This document shows, piece by piece, positions 1 through 7,980 of a stretch of DNA of 64,000 nt (position 1 is its first letter; each line of letters starts with the position of its first letter). The notes beneath the pieces were generated by a model that saw only the letters and a program-made list of their open reading frames with translations, was not told the origin of the DNA and did not search any database. This DNA comes from Leptothrix cholodnii SP-6 (GTDB taxonomy: Bacteria > Pseudomonadota > Gammaproteobacteria > Burkholderiales > Burkholderiaceae_C). Location: positions 1,674,001 through 1,738,000 of the forward strand of contig NC_010524.1 in assembly GCF_000019785.1 (NCBI RefSeq), given 5' to 3'. The translations under genes were made by a program, and so were the position numbers.

Positions 1-1667
1 CCGCGCTGCCGTGCGGCCACCAGCACGCCGCCGCGTTCGGTGTAGCGCACCGCGTTGCTGACCAGGTTGCGCACGATCTGCTCGAGCAGCACGCGGTCGC
101 TGCGCACCGCCAGCCGGGTCGGGCGCAGGCGCAGCTTCAGGCCCTTCTGGTGCGCGGCTTCGTTGACGTGGGCGGCGATGGCGTCGAACAGCGTCTGCAG
201 CTCGATCGATTCGAAGCGCGGCTGCACCGTGCCGGCCTCCAGCCGCGACAGGTCGAGCAGGCCCTTGAGCAGCGCCTCCATCGAGGCCACCGCATCGTTG
301 ACGCGGTCGATCATGCGGCGCTGCGCGGGCACCTGGATGTGCTCGCGCAGCAGGTCGATCAGGATGCCGATGGCGACCACCGGCTGGCGCAGGTCGTGGC
401 TGGCGGCGGCCAGGAAACGGGTCTTGGTGAGGTTGGCCTGCTCGAGCGCGCGGGTGCGCTCGGCGACCCGCAACTCGAGGTCGGAGTTGAGCTGCTCGAC
501 CTGTTCGAGCGCGTTGACCATGCGCTGCATCAGCGTCCAGGCGAACACCGAGAACACCAGCGGCAGCATCAGCGGCATCCAGTAGCGCGACATCACCGAC
601 AGCTCGCCGCGCCAGCCGAGGTAGTCGTGCGCGGCGGTCACCACCAGCGTCAGCAGGGCGGTCAGCATCAGCAGCCGGGCGCGCGACTGCAGCCGCCGCG
701 CGCTGATCGCCACCATCACCAGCGGCGGGATCACCGCGCCCAGCACCAGCGGGTAGGTGAAGGTGCGCAGGGTGTCGACCTCGCCCAGCGCCGCGGCCGG
801 GATGCCCAGCAGCATCAGCGGCACGGCCAGGCCGATCAGCAGGCGGCGCCACCAGTGCCGGGCCCGATCGGCCAGGATCAGCGAGGCCATGCCCAGCAGC
901 AGCGCGCTGAGGATCTGGCTGATGTACATGAAGGCATCGAAGACGATGCCCTGCTGGGCCGAATAGATCGTGAAGTAGGCGGTGCTGCGCAGCGAGATCA
1001 GCAGCCACACCAGGCCGAAGGTGCCGATCAGCACCTCGCTGCGCCGGCGCCACCACAGCAGCACCATGAACAGGCCCAGCGCGCTGCCGCCGCAGTTGAG
1101 CATCACCGGCAGCAGGAACTCGAGGCGCTGTTCGAGCAGGCTGTCGTCCCACAGCGGGCCGGCTGGTCCGATCCACACCGGCGACAGCCCCGCGCGGGTG
1201 CTGTAGCGCACCGAGATCTGCAACTCGTTATGGCCACTGCGCAGCATCTGCGGCGCCACCGGGATCCAGGTCGGCGTGGCGCGGCTGAGCGGCGGCTTGC
1301 CGGCCTCGGGGTCGATGCGCCCGCTCAGCAGCGCGCCGTTGAGGCGGATCTCGTGCTGGTCGGCCAGGCGGTCGATGCGCAGCGCCCACACTTGCTGCGG
1401 CACCACCGGCAGCTCGAAGACGATGCGGTAGATGCCCGCGCCACGGTTGGGCAGGCCGCGCTGGGCCCAGGTGTCGGGCAGTTCGACGGCCTGCTCGGGC
1501 GCGCCGGGGCGCGGGCTGAAGTGCGCCTGTGTCAGCGCCAGCGGCGGGTTGGCGACCGCCGCCGAGCCCAGCAGCAGGCCCATCAGGCCGATGAAAAAAG
1601 CCGCGCACCTGAGCAGGTGTCGCGGCCAGTCGAACGGGGCGGGCAGGGGTAGGCGGTGGGCGATCAT
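1..1667 (-). CDS. Sensor histidine kinase with 7TMR-DISM-type sensor region (3' end outside window)
   Basis: Read on the minus strand from ATG at 1667 for 555 codons without a stop, running off the window start, so the C-terminus is missing. Order: signal-like hydrophobic N-terminus, an extracellular beta-rich region with the phrase VELPDTW, about seven membrane segments, a short coiled coil, then a HisKA domain with H-box AASHDLRQPV (His near residue 424) and an N-box (LVSNAVRYTERGG) just before the edge. This matches 7TMR-DISM kinases, which sense through a jelly-roll extracellular domain. The HDLRQP type often carries a C-terminal receiver, which cannot be checked here. Its sensor half resembles the kinase at 61321-63231, so the two are probably paralogs. 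Ligand unknown. Confidence 0.85.
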   Translation of the reverse strand, partial: MIAHRLPLPAPFDWPRHLLRCAAFFIGLMGLLLGSAAVANPPLALTQAHFSPRPGAPEQAVELPDTWAQRGLPNRGAGIYRIVFELPVVPQQVWALRIDRLADQHEIRLNGALLSGRIDPEAGKPPLSRATPTWIPVAPQMLRSGHNELQISVRYSTRAGLSPVWIGPAGPLWDDSLLEQRLEFLLPVMLNCGGSALGLFMVLLWWRRRSEVLIGTFGLVWLLISLRSTAYFTIYSAQQGIVFDAFMYISQILSALLLGMASLILADRARHWWRRLLIGLAVPLMLLGIPAAALGEVDTLRTFTYPLVLGAVIPPLVMVAISARRLQSRARLLMLTALLTLVVTAAHDYLGWRGELSVMSRYWMPLMLPLVFSVFAWTLMQRMVNALEQVEQLNSDLELRVAERTRALEQANLTKTRFLAAASHDLRQPVVAIGILIDLLREHIQVPAQRRMIDRVNDAVASMEALLKGLLDLSRLEAGTVQPRFESIELQTLFDAIAAHVNEAAHQKGLKLRLRPTRLAVRSDRVLLEQIVRNLVSNAVRYTERGGVLVAARQR

Positions 1668-1767
1668 GGGCGGCGCCGATGATCGCAGAGACCGCTGCGC
1701 AAACCCGTCCGGACGCCGGTGCGGATCCGGCGCGGTTCAGGGTCTGCGAGTGCGACCCGCCAGCGCC

Positions 1768-2169
1768 TTACTTGCTTTGGAGGTTGAGGATCCAGCCGAC
1801 CAGCTGCTTGACCTCGGCCGGCTTGATCGCCACGGCATTGGGCGGCATCGCCAGGCCCGAGGCCTTGCCCTTCCAGTGGCTGTCGTAGGGGTTCGAGCCC
1901 TTCAGCACCACCTGGGTCAGGTTCGCGGCGGCGGTCTTGTCGCCCTTGTATTTGGCGGCGACGTCGCGCCAGGCCGGGCCGATCGGCGGCAGGCCTTCGG
2001 GGCCCTTGGCACCGGGGTCGACGTGGTGGCAGGTCATGCAGCCGCTGGTGCTGGCCAGCTTGAGCATGGCGTCGTCGGAGGGGGCGGCGGCACGGGCGGT
2101 GGTGCTCAGCGAGAGCGCGGCGAGCAGGCTGCAGGCGGCCAGGGTGGTGCGCGCAAGGGACGATGTCAT
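1768..2169 (-). CDS. Small periplasmic c-type cytochrome (class I, c551/c552-like)
   Basis: 133 residues: signal peptide (about 1-28, ending TARA-AAP), one haem motif CMTCH at 44-48, and a likely distal Met ligand in LAMPPN (Met108). Size and motif order fit a monohaem class I cytochrome that shuttles electrons in the periplasm. An in-frame extension reaches 2247, but ATG at 2169 is preferred because GGAG lies 7 nt upstream and the extension would put extra residues before the signal peptide. It stands alone between queA and the sensor kinase, all on the minus strand. A possible FNR-type box lies upstream (2234-2247). The redox partner cannot be told from sequence. Confidence 0.88.
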   Translation of the reverse strand: MTSSLARTTLAACSLLAALSLSTTARAAAPSDDAMLKLASTSGCMTCHHVDPGAKGPEGLPPIGPAWRDVAAKYKGDKTAAANLTQVVLKGSNPYDSHWKGKASGLAMPPNAVAIKPAEVKQLVGWILNLQSK

Positions 2170-2233
2170 CAAGGTTCTCCGGAGGTCAAAGTTCGTCAAT
2201 GGCGGCAAGTTAAGCGCCGCAGCCATCCGGACC

Positions 2234-2247
2234 TTGCGCAAGATCAA
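2234..2247. promoter_or_regulatory. Possible FNR/Anr-type box upstream of the cytochrome c gene
   Basis: The bases read TTGCG-CAAG-ATCAA on the plus strand, one perfect and one partial half-site of the TTGAT-N4-ATCAA consensus. The centre is about 70 bp before the cytochrome start codon, a workable distance for oxygen-responsive activation. The match is 8 of 10 and could be chance. Confidence 0.35.
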
Positions 2248-2328
2248 GTCGCCCGGTTGTTTTGCCAGACTGGAGCAAACGCCGCGCCAGCCTGGCTCAG
2301 TGCTGTGACGAACTGGAACAGACTCCGA

Positions 2329-3399
2329 TCAGGCGCTGCTGCGTGTCAGCAACATGGCGTCGCCATAGCTGAAGAAGCGGTAGCCGCGCGAAATCGCGTG
2401 CCGGTAGAGCGCGTGCATCGTGGCGTGGCCGGCAAAGGCGCTCACCAGCATCAGCAGCGTGCTCTTGGGCAGGTGGAAGTTGGTGACCAGCCGGTCGACC
2501 ACCTGGAAGGCGAAGCCGGGCGTGATGAAGATGTCGGTCTCCTGCGCACCGGCGCGCAGCACGCCGCCGCGGGCAGCCGATTCGAGCGCGCGCAGCGTGG
2601 TGGTGCCCACCGCGACCACCTTGCCACCGGCCGCACGGGTGGCGGCGATCGCATCGACCGTGGCCTGCGGCACCTCGAACCACTCGCTGTGCATGCGGTG
2701 CTGGTCGAGCCGGTCCACCCGCACCGGCTGGAAGGTGCCGGCGCCCACGTGCAGCGTGACGCTGGCGCGCCGCACGCCGCGGGCTTCGAGCGCGGCCAGC
2801 AAGGCCTCGTCGAAATGCAGCGCCGCGGTCGGCGCCGCCACCGCGCCGGGGTGGCGGGCGAACACGGTCTGGTAGCGCCGCACGTCGTCGGCCTCGTCGG
2901 CATGCGTGATGTAGGGCGGCAGCGGCACGTGGCCGTAGCGTTCGAGCAGCGCGAACGCATCCGACGGGAAACGCAGGTGGAACAGCGAATCCTCCGGCCC
3001 GCAGCGGCCCAGCACGTCGGCGCTGAACTGCTCGCCCTGGTCGTTGCGGAACAGCACCGACTGGCCGGCACGCGGCGACTTGCTGGCGCGCAGATGGGCC
3101 CAGACTTCATGCCCGCCGCCCGCCGCGGCCGGTAGCACGCGCTCGACCAGCGCCTCGACCGCGCCGCCGCTGTCCTTGGCGCCGAACAGGCGGGCGCGGA
3201 TCACCTGGGTGTCGTTGAAGACCAGCAGGTCGCCGGGATTCAGCAGGCCGGGCAGCTCGTGGAAGATGCGGTCGACCGGCTGAGCGGGCGCGCTGGCGTC
3301 GAGCAGGCGCGAGCCGCTGCGCTCGGGCGCCGGGTGCTGGGCGATCAGCTCGGGCGGCAGGTCGAAATCGAAATCGGCGACGGTGTAGGCGGTGTTCAC
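2329..3399 (-). CDS. queA: tRNA preQ1(34) S-adenosylmethionine ribosyltransferase-isomerase
   Basis: 356 residues, full length for QueA, beginning [20 protein letters not shown] and containing [41 protein letters not shown] and a C-terminal [12 protein letters not shown] region that are diagnostic. QueA transfers and isomerises the ribosyl group of SAM onto preQ1 at tRNA position 34, making epoxyqueuosine in the cytoplasm. Tgt, its usual neighbour, is not in the window. The gene is divergent from the toxin-antitoxin pair, with a 72-bp gap holding that pair's palindromic operator. Confidence 0.97.
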   Translation of the reverse strand: MNTAYTVADFDFDLPPELIAQHPAPERSGSRLLDASAPAQPVDRIFHELPGLLNPGDLLVFNDTQVIRARLFGAKDSGGAVEALVERVLPAAAGGGHEVWAHLRASKSPRAGQSVLFRNDQGEQFSADVLGRCGPEDSLFHLRFPSDAFALLERYGHVPLPPYITHADEADDVRRYQTVFARHPGAVAAPTAALHFDEALLAALEARGVRRASVTLHVGAGTFQPVRVDRLDQHRMHSEWFEVPQATVDAIAATRAAGGKVVAVGTTTLRALESAARGGVLRAGAQETDIFITPGFAFQVVDRLVTNFHLPKSTLLMLVSAFAGHATMHALYRHAISRGYRFFSYGDAMLLTRSSA

Positions 3400-3441
3400 G
3401 GGGGCGATCAGGCTTGCGGAGCGACGGATAGAGCGTCAGAA

Positions 3442-3457
3442 TATAACAAACGTTATA
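3442..3457. promoter_or_regulatory. Palindromic operator/promoter of the AbrB-Doc pair
   Basis: Perfect inverted repeat TATAAC-AAAC-GTTATA, strikingly AT-rich in this GC-rich DNA, 14 bp before the antitoxin start. The arms resemble -10 hexamers on both strands, so a bound antitoxin would block RNA polymerase. This is the expected autorepression layout of a toxin-antitoxin operon. Occupancy is inferred. Confidence 0.6.
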
Positions 3458-3471
3458 ACCTGGAGTCGTCC

Positions 3472-3696
3472 ATGCATGCACTCAAGCTCACCCAGATCGG
3501 CAACTCGGTCGGCGTCATCCTGCCCAAGGAGGTGCTGGCGCGCTTGAAGCTGGAGAAGGGCGACACGGTCTACATCACCGACGGCCCCGATGGCATGCGC
3601 CTGACCCCGCACGATCCGGCCTTCGAGGCGCAGATGAAGGCGGCGCGCGAGATCATGAAGGAGCGCCGCGCCGTGCTCCATGAACTGGCCAAGTGA
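3472..3696 (+). CDS. AbrB/MazE-family antitoxin
   Basis: 74 residues. The N-terminal half is a swapped-hairpin AbrB fold: LTQIGNSVGVILPKEVLARL followed by KGDTVYIT. The C-terminal 30 residues are charged and helical (KAAREIMKERRAVLHELAK), as expected for the tail that wraps the toxin. ATG 3472 is chosen because GGAG lies 6 nt upstream and the AbrB domain starts at once. It is followed after 6 nt by a Doc-family toxin, so it should neutralise that protein and repress its own promoter. AbrB-type antitoxins paired with Doc are less usual than Phd-type ones. Confidence 0.88.
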   Translation: MHALKLTQIGNSVGVILPKEVLARLKLEKGDTVYITDGPDGMRLTPHDPAFEAQMKAAREIMKERRAVLHELAK

Positions 3697-3702
3697 GCGG
3701 CC

Positions 3703-4107
3703 ATGGACGCCGTGAACCAAACCTGGGTCTGGCTCGACGCGCAGGTGCTGCATGCGGTGCATGACGAGCAACTCGCCGAGCACGGCGGGGCGGGGGGGCT
3801 GCGCGATGCAGGGCTGTTCGATTCGGCACTTGCCCGCCCGCTGAATCTGACGGCCTACGGCCACCCCGACGCGGCCGATCTGGCTGCGGCCTACGGCTGG
3901 GGGCTGACACGCAACCACCCTTTCATCGACGGCAACAAGCGCACCGCCTTCGTCGCGGTGGAACTGTTCCTGGTGTTGAACGGCTACCAGCTGATGGCTG
4001 ACGATGCCGCCTGCGTCTTGACGATGCTGAACCTGGCGGCTGGCGATCTGGACGAAGCCGCCTTCGCCGCCTGGCTGCGCCAGCACATCCAGCGCCGTGC
4101 CGGTTGA
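3703..4107 (+). CDS. Doc-family (Fic fold) death-on-curing toxin
   Basis: 134 residues with the Fic/Doc motif HPFIDGNKR at 72-80, immediately followed by TAF. The N-terminal GLRDAGLFDSAL segment is typical of Doc. Doc proteins phosphorylate elongation factor Tu from ATP and stop translation reversibly. The motif keeps the essential His, Asp, Asn-Lys-Arg; Gly replaces the Ala of the P1 Doc motif (DANKR). Its 3' end overlaps the proposed recG start by 11 nt, so TA transcripts may run into recG. Whether the toxin is active is not known. Confidence 0.9.
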   Translation: MDAVNQTWVWLDAQVLHAVHDEQLAEHGGAGGLRDAGLFDSALARPLNLTAYGHPDAADLAAAYGWGLTRNHPFIDGNKRTAFVAVELFLVLNGYQLMADDAACVLTMLNLAAGDLDEAAFAAWLRQHIQRRAG

Positions 4108-6199
4108 GATCGCCCCCGCCGAGCCGGCTGCCACGCCGGTTGCCGCGCCGCCGCCCAAGCCGCGCAGCGCGCCGCAACGCGCGATGGACAAGCTCGGCCT
4201 CGAGCGCGACATCGATCTGGCACTGCACCTGCCGCTGCGCTACGAGGACGAAACCCGCCTGACGCCGCTGGCCGCCGCGCGCGAGGGCGACCTGCTGCAC
4301 GTCGAGGGCGTGGTGCGCGAGGCCCGCATCGAGCTGCGCCCGCGCCGCCAGTTCATCGTCAAGCTGGTCGAGGCCCTGGGCGACGCACCCGGCCGCATCG
4401 AGCTGATCCTGCGCTTCGTCAACTTCTACCCCTCGCACCAGAAGACCTTTGCGCCCGGCACGCGGCTGCGGGTGCGCGGCGAGTTGCGCGGCGGCTTTTT
4501 CGGCCGCGAGATCGTGCACCCGGTGTTCAAGACCGTCGAGCCCGGCGCGCCGCTGGCGCGCGAGCTGACCCCCGTCTACCCGACCAGCGCGCAGCTGCCG
4601 CAGGCCTATCTGCGCAAGGCGGTGGCGGCGGGGCTGTCGCGGGCGCGGCTCGACGAGATCCTGCCGCCGGACCTGCTGCCGGCCGGCCTGCCGCCGCTGC
4701 GCGAGTCGCTCTACCTGCTGCACCACCCGCCGGCCGACATCAGCCTGCATGCGATCCAGGAGCGCGAGCACCCGGCCTGGCAGCGCATCAAGTTCGAGGA
4801 GCTGCTCGCCCAGCAGCTCTCGCAGCTGCAGGCCCAGCGCGAGCGCGCCAAGCTGCGTGCGCCGATGCTGCGCGGCTCGGCCGGTGGCCTGCACGAAAAG
4901 CTGCTGGCGGCGCTGCCGTTCCAGCTGACCGGGGCGCAGCGGCGTGTCGCCGAGGAGATCGCCACCGACCTCGGCCGGCCGCAGCCGATGAACCGCCTGC
5001 TGCAAGGCGACGTCGGCTCGGGCAAGACGGTGGTGGCCGCGCTCGCCGCCGCGGTGGCGATGGACGCGGGCTGGCAGTGCGCGCTGATGGCGCCCACCGA
5101 GATCCTGGCCGAACAGCATTTCCGCAAGCTGATCCACTGGCTGGCGCCGCTGGGCATCGAGGTGGCGTGGCTGACCGGCAGCCGCAAGGGCAAGGGCCGC
5201 GCCGCGATGCTGGAGAAGGTGGCCAGCGGCGCCGCGCAGCTGGTGGTCGGCACGCACGCGGTGATCCAGGACGACGTGCATTTCGCCCGCCTCGGCCTGG
5301 CGGTGATCGACGAGCAGCACCGCTTCGGCGTGGCGCAGCGGCTCGACCTGCGCCGCAAGCTGGCGCTGCAGTCGCTCGAACCCCACCTCCTCATGATGAG
5401 CGCCACGCCGATCCCGCGCACGCTGGCGATGACCTACTTCGCCGACCTCGACGTGTCCACCATCGACGAGCTGCCGCCCGGGCGCACGCCGATCGTCACC
5501 CGGGTGTTTGCGGCCGACCGGCGCGAGCAGGTGATCGCGCGGGTGCGCGACGAGGTCGCCAAGGGCAGCCAGGTCTATTGGGTGGTGCCGTTGATCGAGG
5601 AGAGCGAGGCGCTCGACCTGCAGAACGCCACCGAGACCCACCAGCAGCTCGGCGCCGTGCTGCCCGGCACGCAGGTCGGCCTGCTGCACGGGCGTATGCC
5701 GCCGGCCGAGAAGGCCTCGGTGATGGCGCTGTTCTCGGGCGGCCAGATGAGCGTGCTGGTCGCCACCACCGTGATCGAGGTCGGTGTCGATGTGCCCAAC
5801 GCCAGCGTGATGGTGATCGAGCACGCCGAGCGTTTCGGCCTGGCGCAGCTGCACCAGCTGCGCGGGCGGGTCGGGCGCGGTTCGGTGGCCAGCGTGTGCG
5901 TGCTGCTCTACACCGGGCCGCTGTCGCAGACCGGCCGCGATCGCCTGAAGGCGATGGCCGAGACCACCGACGGCTTCGAGATCGCCCGCCGCGACCTCGA
6001 GATCCGCGGCCCCGGCGAGTTCATGGGCGCGCGCCAGAGCGGCGACGCGCTGCTGCGGTTTGCCGATCTGGCGCAGGACGGCGAACTGCTGCAGTGCGCC
6101 CGCGAGATCGCGCCACGCCTGCTCGATCGGCACCCGGCTGCGGCGCAGGCGCAGATCCGGCGCTGGCTGGGCGGCAAGCTCGAATACCTGAAGGCCTGA
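4097..6199 (+). CDS. recG: ATP-dependent DNA helicase RecG
   Basis: 700 residues, normal for RecG. A wedge/OB-type N-terminal region (LPLRYEDETRLTPL, RVRGELRGGFFGREIVHP) is followed by helicase motifs GDVGSGKT (Walker A), DEQHRFGV (motif II), MSATPIPRTLAM (III) and QLRGRVGRG (VI), then the RecG C-terminus. RecG remodels stalled forks and Holliday junctions. The start given is GTG 4097, inside the doc 3' end. An ATG downstream at MDKLGLERD would remove a poorly conserved Ala/Pro-rich leader of about 29 residues and is a real alternative. In many betaproteobacteria recG sits near oxyR and ubiA; here they are about 30 kb away. Confidence 0.95.
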   Translation: MPVEIAPAEPAATPVAAPPPKPRSAPQRAMDKLGLERDIDLALHLPLRYEDETRLTPLAAAREGDLLHVEGVVREARIELRPRRQFIVKLVEALGDAPGRIELILRFVNFYPSHQKTFAPGTRLRVRGELRGGFFGREIVHPVFKTVEPGAPLARELTPVYPTSAQLPQAYLRKAVAAGLSRARLDEILPPDLLPAGLPPLRESLYLLHHPPADISLHAIQEREHPAWQRIKFEELLAQQLSQLQAQRERAKLRAPMLRGSAGGLHEKLLAALPFQLTGAQRRVAEEIATDLGRPQPMNRLLQGDVGSGKTVVAALAAAVAMDAGWQCALMAPTEILAEQHFRKLIHWLAPLGIEVAWLTGSRKGKGRAAMLEKVASGAAQLVVGTHAVIQDDVHFARLGLAVIDEQHRFGVAQRLDLRRKLALQSLEPHLLMMSATPIPRTLAMTYFADLDVSTIDELPPGRTPIVTRVFAADRREQVIARVRDEVAKGSQVYWVVPLIEESEALDLQNATETHQQLGAVLPGTQVGLLHGRMPPAEKASVMALFSGGQMSVLVATTVIEVGVDVPNASVMVIEHAERFGLAQLHQLRGRVGRGSVASVCVLLYTGPLSQTGRDRLKAMAETTDGFEIARRDLEIRGPGEFMGARQSGDALLRFADLAQDGELLQCAREIAPRLLDRHPAAAQAQIRRWLGGKLEYLKA

Positions 6200-6211
6200 G
6201 CGGAGCCGGGG

Positions 6212-6883
6212 TCAGCCCGACGGCGTGCCGCTGCGCCGTGCGAATCCGGGCTTGAGCCGGCGCCGGTGCTCGGCGCTCAGATACGGCCACAGCAGCGCCA
6301 TCACCTGGCGCGTGCCGGCGTCGACGGCGGTGTCCTCGTTGTCGGGTTCGAGCGCGCGGCGCGGGTCGCGCACGTATTCGAAACACAGCCAGTAGGTCAG
6401 CAGCACGACGATCGAGGTGGCCAGCGCGTCGGCGTCGTCGCTGTCGAGCGGGGCGTCGTCGATCACGCACAGCCGGGCCACGCGCTCGCGCACCGCCGCC
6501 TGCTGCAAGGCCAGCGCGGCCTGGCAGCGGGTTTCGAGCTGGCGGTTGCGGGTCAGCAGGTCGTTGAGGTCGCGGAAGATGAAGCGGTAGGCCCAGGCCA
6601 GGTGCAGCATCGCCGGCACCAGCTGCCAGGAGCCTTCGGCGTCGCTGGCCGGGCCGGCCGCGTCCAGCGCCTGCGCGAGCGCCGTCTCGTAGCGGCTCAT
6701 CAGCGCGTTGACCAGCTCCTCCTTGGCCGGGTAGTGGTAATAGAGGTTGCCCGGGCTGATGTTGAGTTCGGCCGAGATCAGCGTGGTCGACACGTTGGGC
6801 TCGCCGTAGCGGTTGAACAGCGCCAGCGTGTGGTCGAGGATGCGCTCGGCGGTGCGGCGCGGGGCCTTGCGTTCGGTGTTCAA
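6212..6883 (-). CDS. TetR/AcrR-family transcriptional regulator
   Basis: 223 residues; N-terminal helix-turn-helix (AERILDHTLALFNRYG, then SAELNISPGNLYYHYPAKEEL) followed by an all-helical ligand-binding region. The start is TTG at 6883: a strong GAGGAG Shine-Dalgarno sits 6-7 nt upstream, and the only nearby upstream ATG runs into a stop. It is divergent from the ABC exporter, with a perfect 12-bp palindrome between them, so it probably represses the exporter run and itself. The inducer is unknown. Confidence 0.9.
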   Translation of the reverse strand: MNTERKAPRRTAERILDHTLALFNRYGEPNVSTTLISAELNISPGNLYYHYPAKEELVNALMSRYETALAQALDAAGPASDAEGSWQLVPAMLHLAWAYRFIFRDLNDLLTRNRQLETRCQAALALQQAAVRERVARLCVIDDAPLDSDDADALATSIVVLLTYWLCFEYVRDPRRALEPDNEDTAVDAGTRQVMALLWPYLSAEHRRRLKPGFARRSGTPSG

Positions 6884-6925
6884 GTCGGCCTCCTCGTCAT
6901 GCAGGGTGTTTTCGGATCAATCTAG

Positions 6926-6937
6926 CACCCGCGGGTG
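6926..6937. promoter_or_regulatory. Palindrome CACCCGCGGGTG, candidate TetR operator
   Basis: Perfect 12-bp palindrome in the 119-bp gap between the divergent tetR-type gene and the ABC exporter, just upstream of the regulator's Shine-Dalgarno. Position and symmetry fit a TetR dimer site. GC-rich palindromes also arise by chance in this genome. Confidence 0.4.
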
Positions 6938-6987
6938 TCGGCCTGGCAGCGGGTTTGCCAGCGCGAGCGCGCTTGCGGTCGACTGCA

Positions 6988-6993
6988 TACAAT
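6988..6993 (+). promoter_or_regulatory. TACAAT -10-like hexamer 9 nt before the ABC exporter start
   Basis: TACAAT ends 9 nt before ATG 7003 and there is no Shine-Dalgarno in between. Transcription from here would begin 2-3 nt before the start codon. No good -35 is visible. The same arrangement precedes 8767 and 29458. Confidence 0.3.
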
Positions 6994-7002
6994 CCTGCGC
7001 CG

Positions 7003-7980
7003 ATGACTCCAGCGATTTCCTTCCAGCAGGTTCACAAGACCTTTGCCACCCCTCGCGGCGAACTGCGCGCCCTGACGGACGTGAGTTTCGACATCCGGCA
7101 AGGCGAGTTCTTCGGCCTGCTCGGCCCCAACGGCGCGGGCAAGACCACCCTGATCTCGATCCTGGCCGGCCTGGCGCGTGCCACCTCCGGCCGCGTCACG
7201 GTGATGGGCCACGAGGTGGTGAGCGATTACGCCGCGGCCCGCCAGTCGCTGGGCATCGTGCCGCAGGAGCTGGTGTTCGACCCCTTCTTCAGCGTGCGCG
7301 AATCGCTGCGCATCCAGAGCGGCTATTTCGGCGTCAAGCACAACGGCGCCTGGATCGACGAGCTGCTCGAAGGCCTGGGCCTGGCCGACAAGGCCGGCGC
7401 CAACATGCGCCAGCTGTCGGGCGGCATGAAACGCCGGGTGCTGGTGGCGCAGGCGCTGGTGCACCGCCCGCCGGTGATCGTGCTCGACGAGCCGACCGCG
7501 GGTGTGGACGTCGAGCTGCGTCAGACGCTGTGGCAGTTCATCGCCCGGCTCAACAAGCAGGGCTCGACCGTGCTGCTGACGACCCACTACCTCGAAGAAG
7601 CCGAGGCGCTGTGCGGCCGCATCGCGATGCTCAAGCAGGGCCGGGTGGTCGCGCTCGACCGCACCAGCAACCTGCTGGCCGGCACCGCCAGCACGATGCT
7701 GCGCTTCAAGACCGACGACACGCTGCCCGCCGACCTGCTCGGCCAGTCGCGCGTGACCGGCCGCATCGCCCAGATCAAGGCGCGTGACGCGATCGAGGTC
7801 GAGGCTGTGCTGGCCCGCCTGCGCGCCGCCGGCGTGCGGGTCGAGGATCTGGAAATCGGCCGCGCCGACCTCGAAGACGTGTTCCTCGAGATCATGAACG
7901 GCGCCGAGCCGCCGCACGTCACGCAGCCGCCTCGGGCCGCCGATCAGGCCGAGCCGACGCTGGCGGAGGTGGCACGATGA
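7003..7980 (+). CDS. ABC-2-type exporter, ATP-binding protein (YadG-like)
   Basis: 325 residues with all ABC ATPase signatures: Walker A LLGPNGAGKTT, signature LSGGMKRRV, Walker B VIVLDEPTAGVD, and the H-loop histidine in TTHYLEE. The C-terminal extension after about residue 230 is typical of the YadG/DrrA type. ATG 7003 is preferred over an in-frame ATG at 6955 because homology starts with TPAISFQQVHKTF and the -10-like box lies between them. It overlaps the permease gene by 4 nt (ATGA), so the two are translationally coupled. Substrate unknown. This pair before bolA-murA-hisG is a conserved betaproteobacterial order. Confidence 0.95.
   Translation: MTPAISFQQVHKTFATPRGELRALTDVSFDIRQGEFFGLLGPNGAGKTTLISILAGLARATSGRVTVMGHEVVSDYAAARQSLGIVPQELVFDPFFSVRESLRIQSGYFGVKHNGAWIDELLEGLGLADKAGANMRQLSGGMKRRVLVAQALVHRPPVIVLDEPTAGVDVELRQTLWQFIARLNKQGSTVLLTTHYLEEAEALCGRIAMLKQGRVVALDRTSNLLAGTASTMLRFKTDDTLPADLLGQSRVTGRIAQIKARDAIEVEAVLARLRAAGVRVEDLEIGRADLEDVFLEIMNGAEPPHVTQPPRAADQAEPTLAEVAR

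Noticed and set aside
3923..6133. Minus-strand open frame of 736 codons
   Set aside because: Antisense to recG; low-complexity composition and no recognisable motif.
6973..6978. TTGCGG as -35 for the TACAAT box at 6988
   Set aside because: Spacer is only 9 nt, too short for a sigma-70 promoter.
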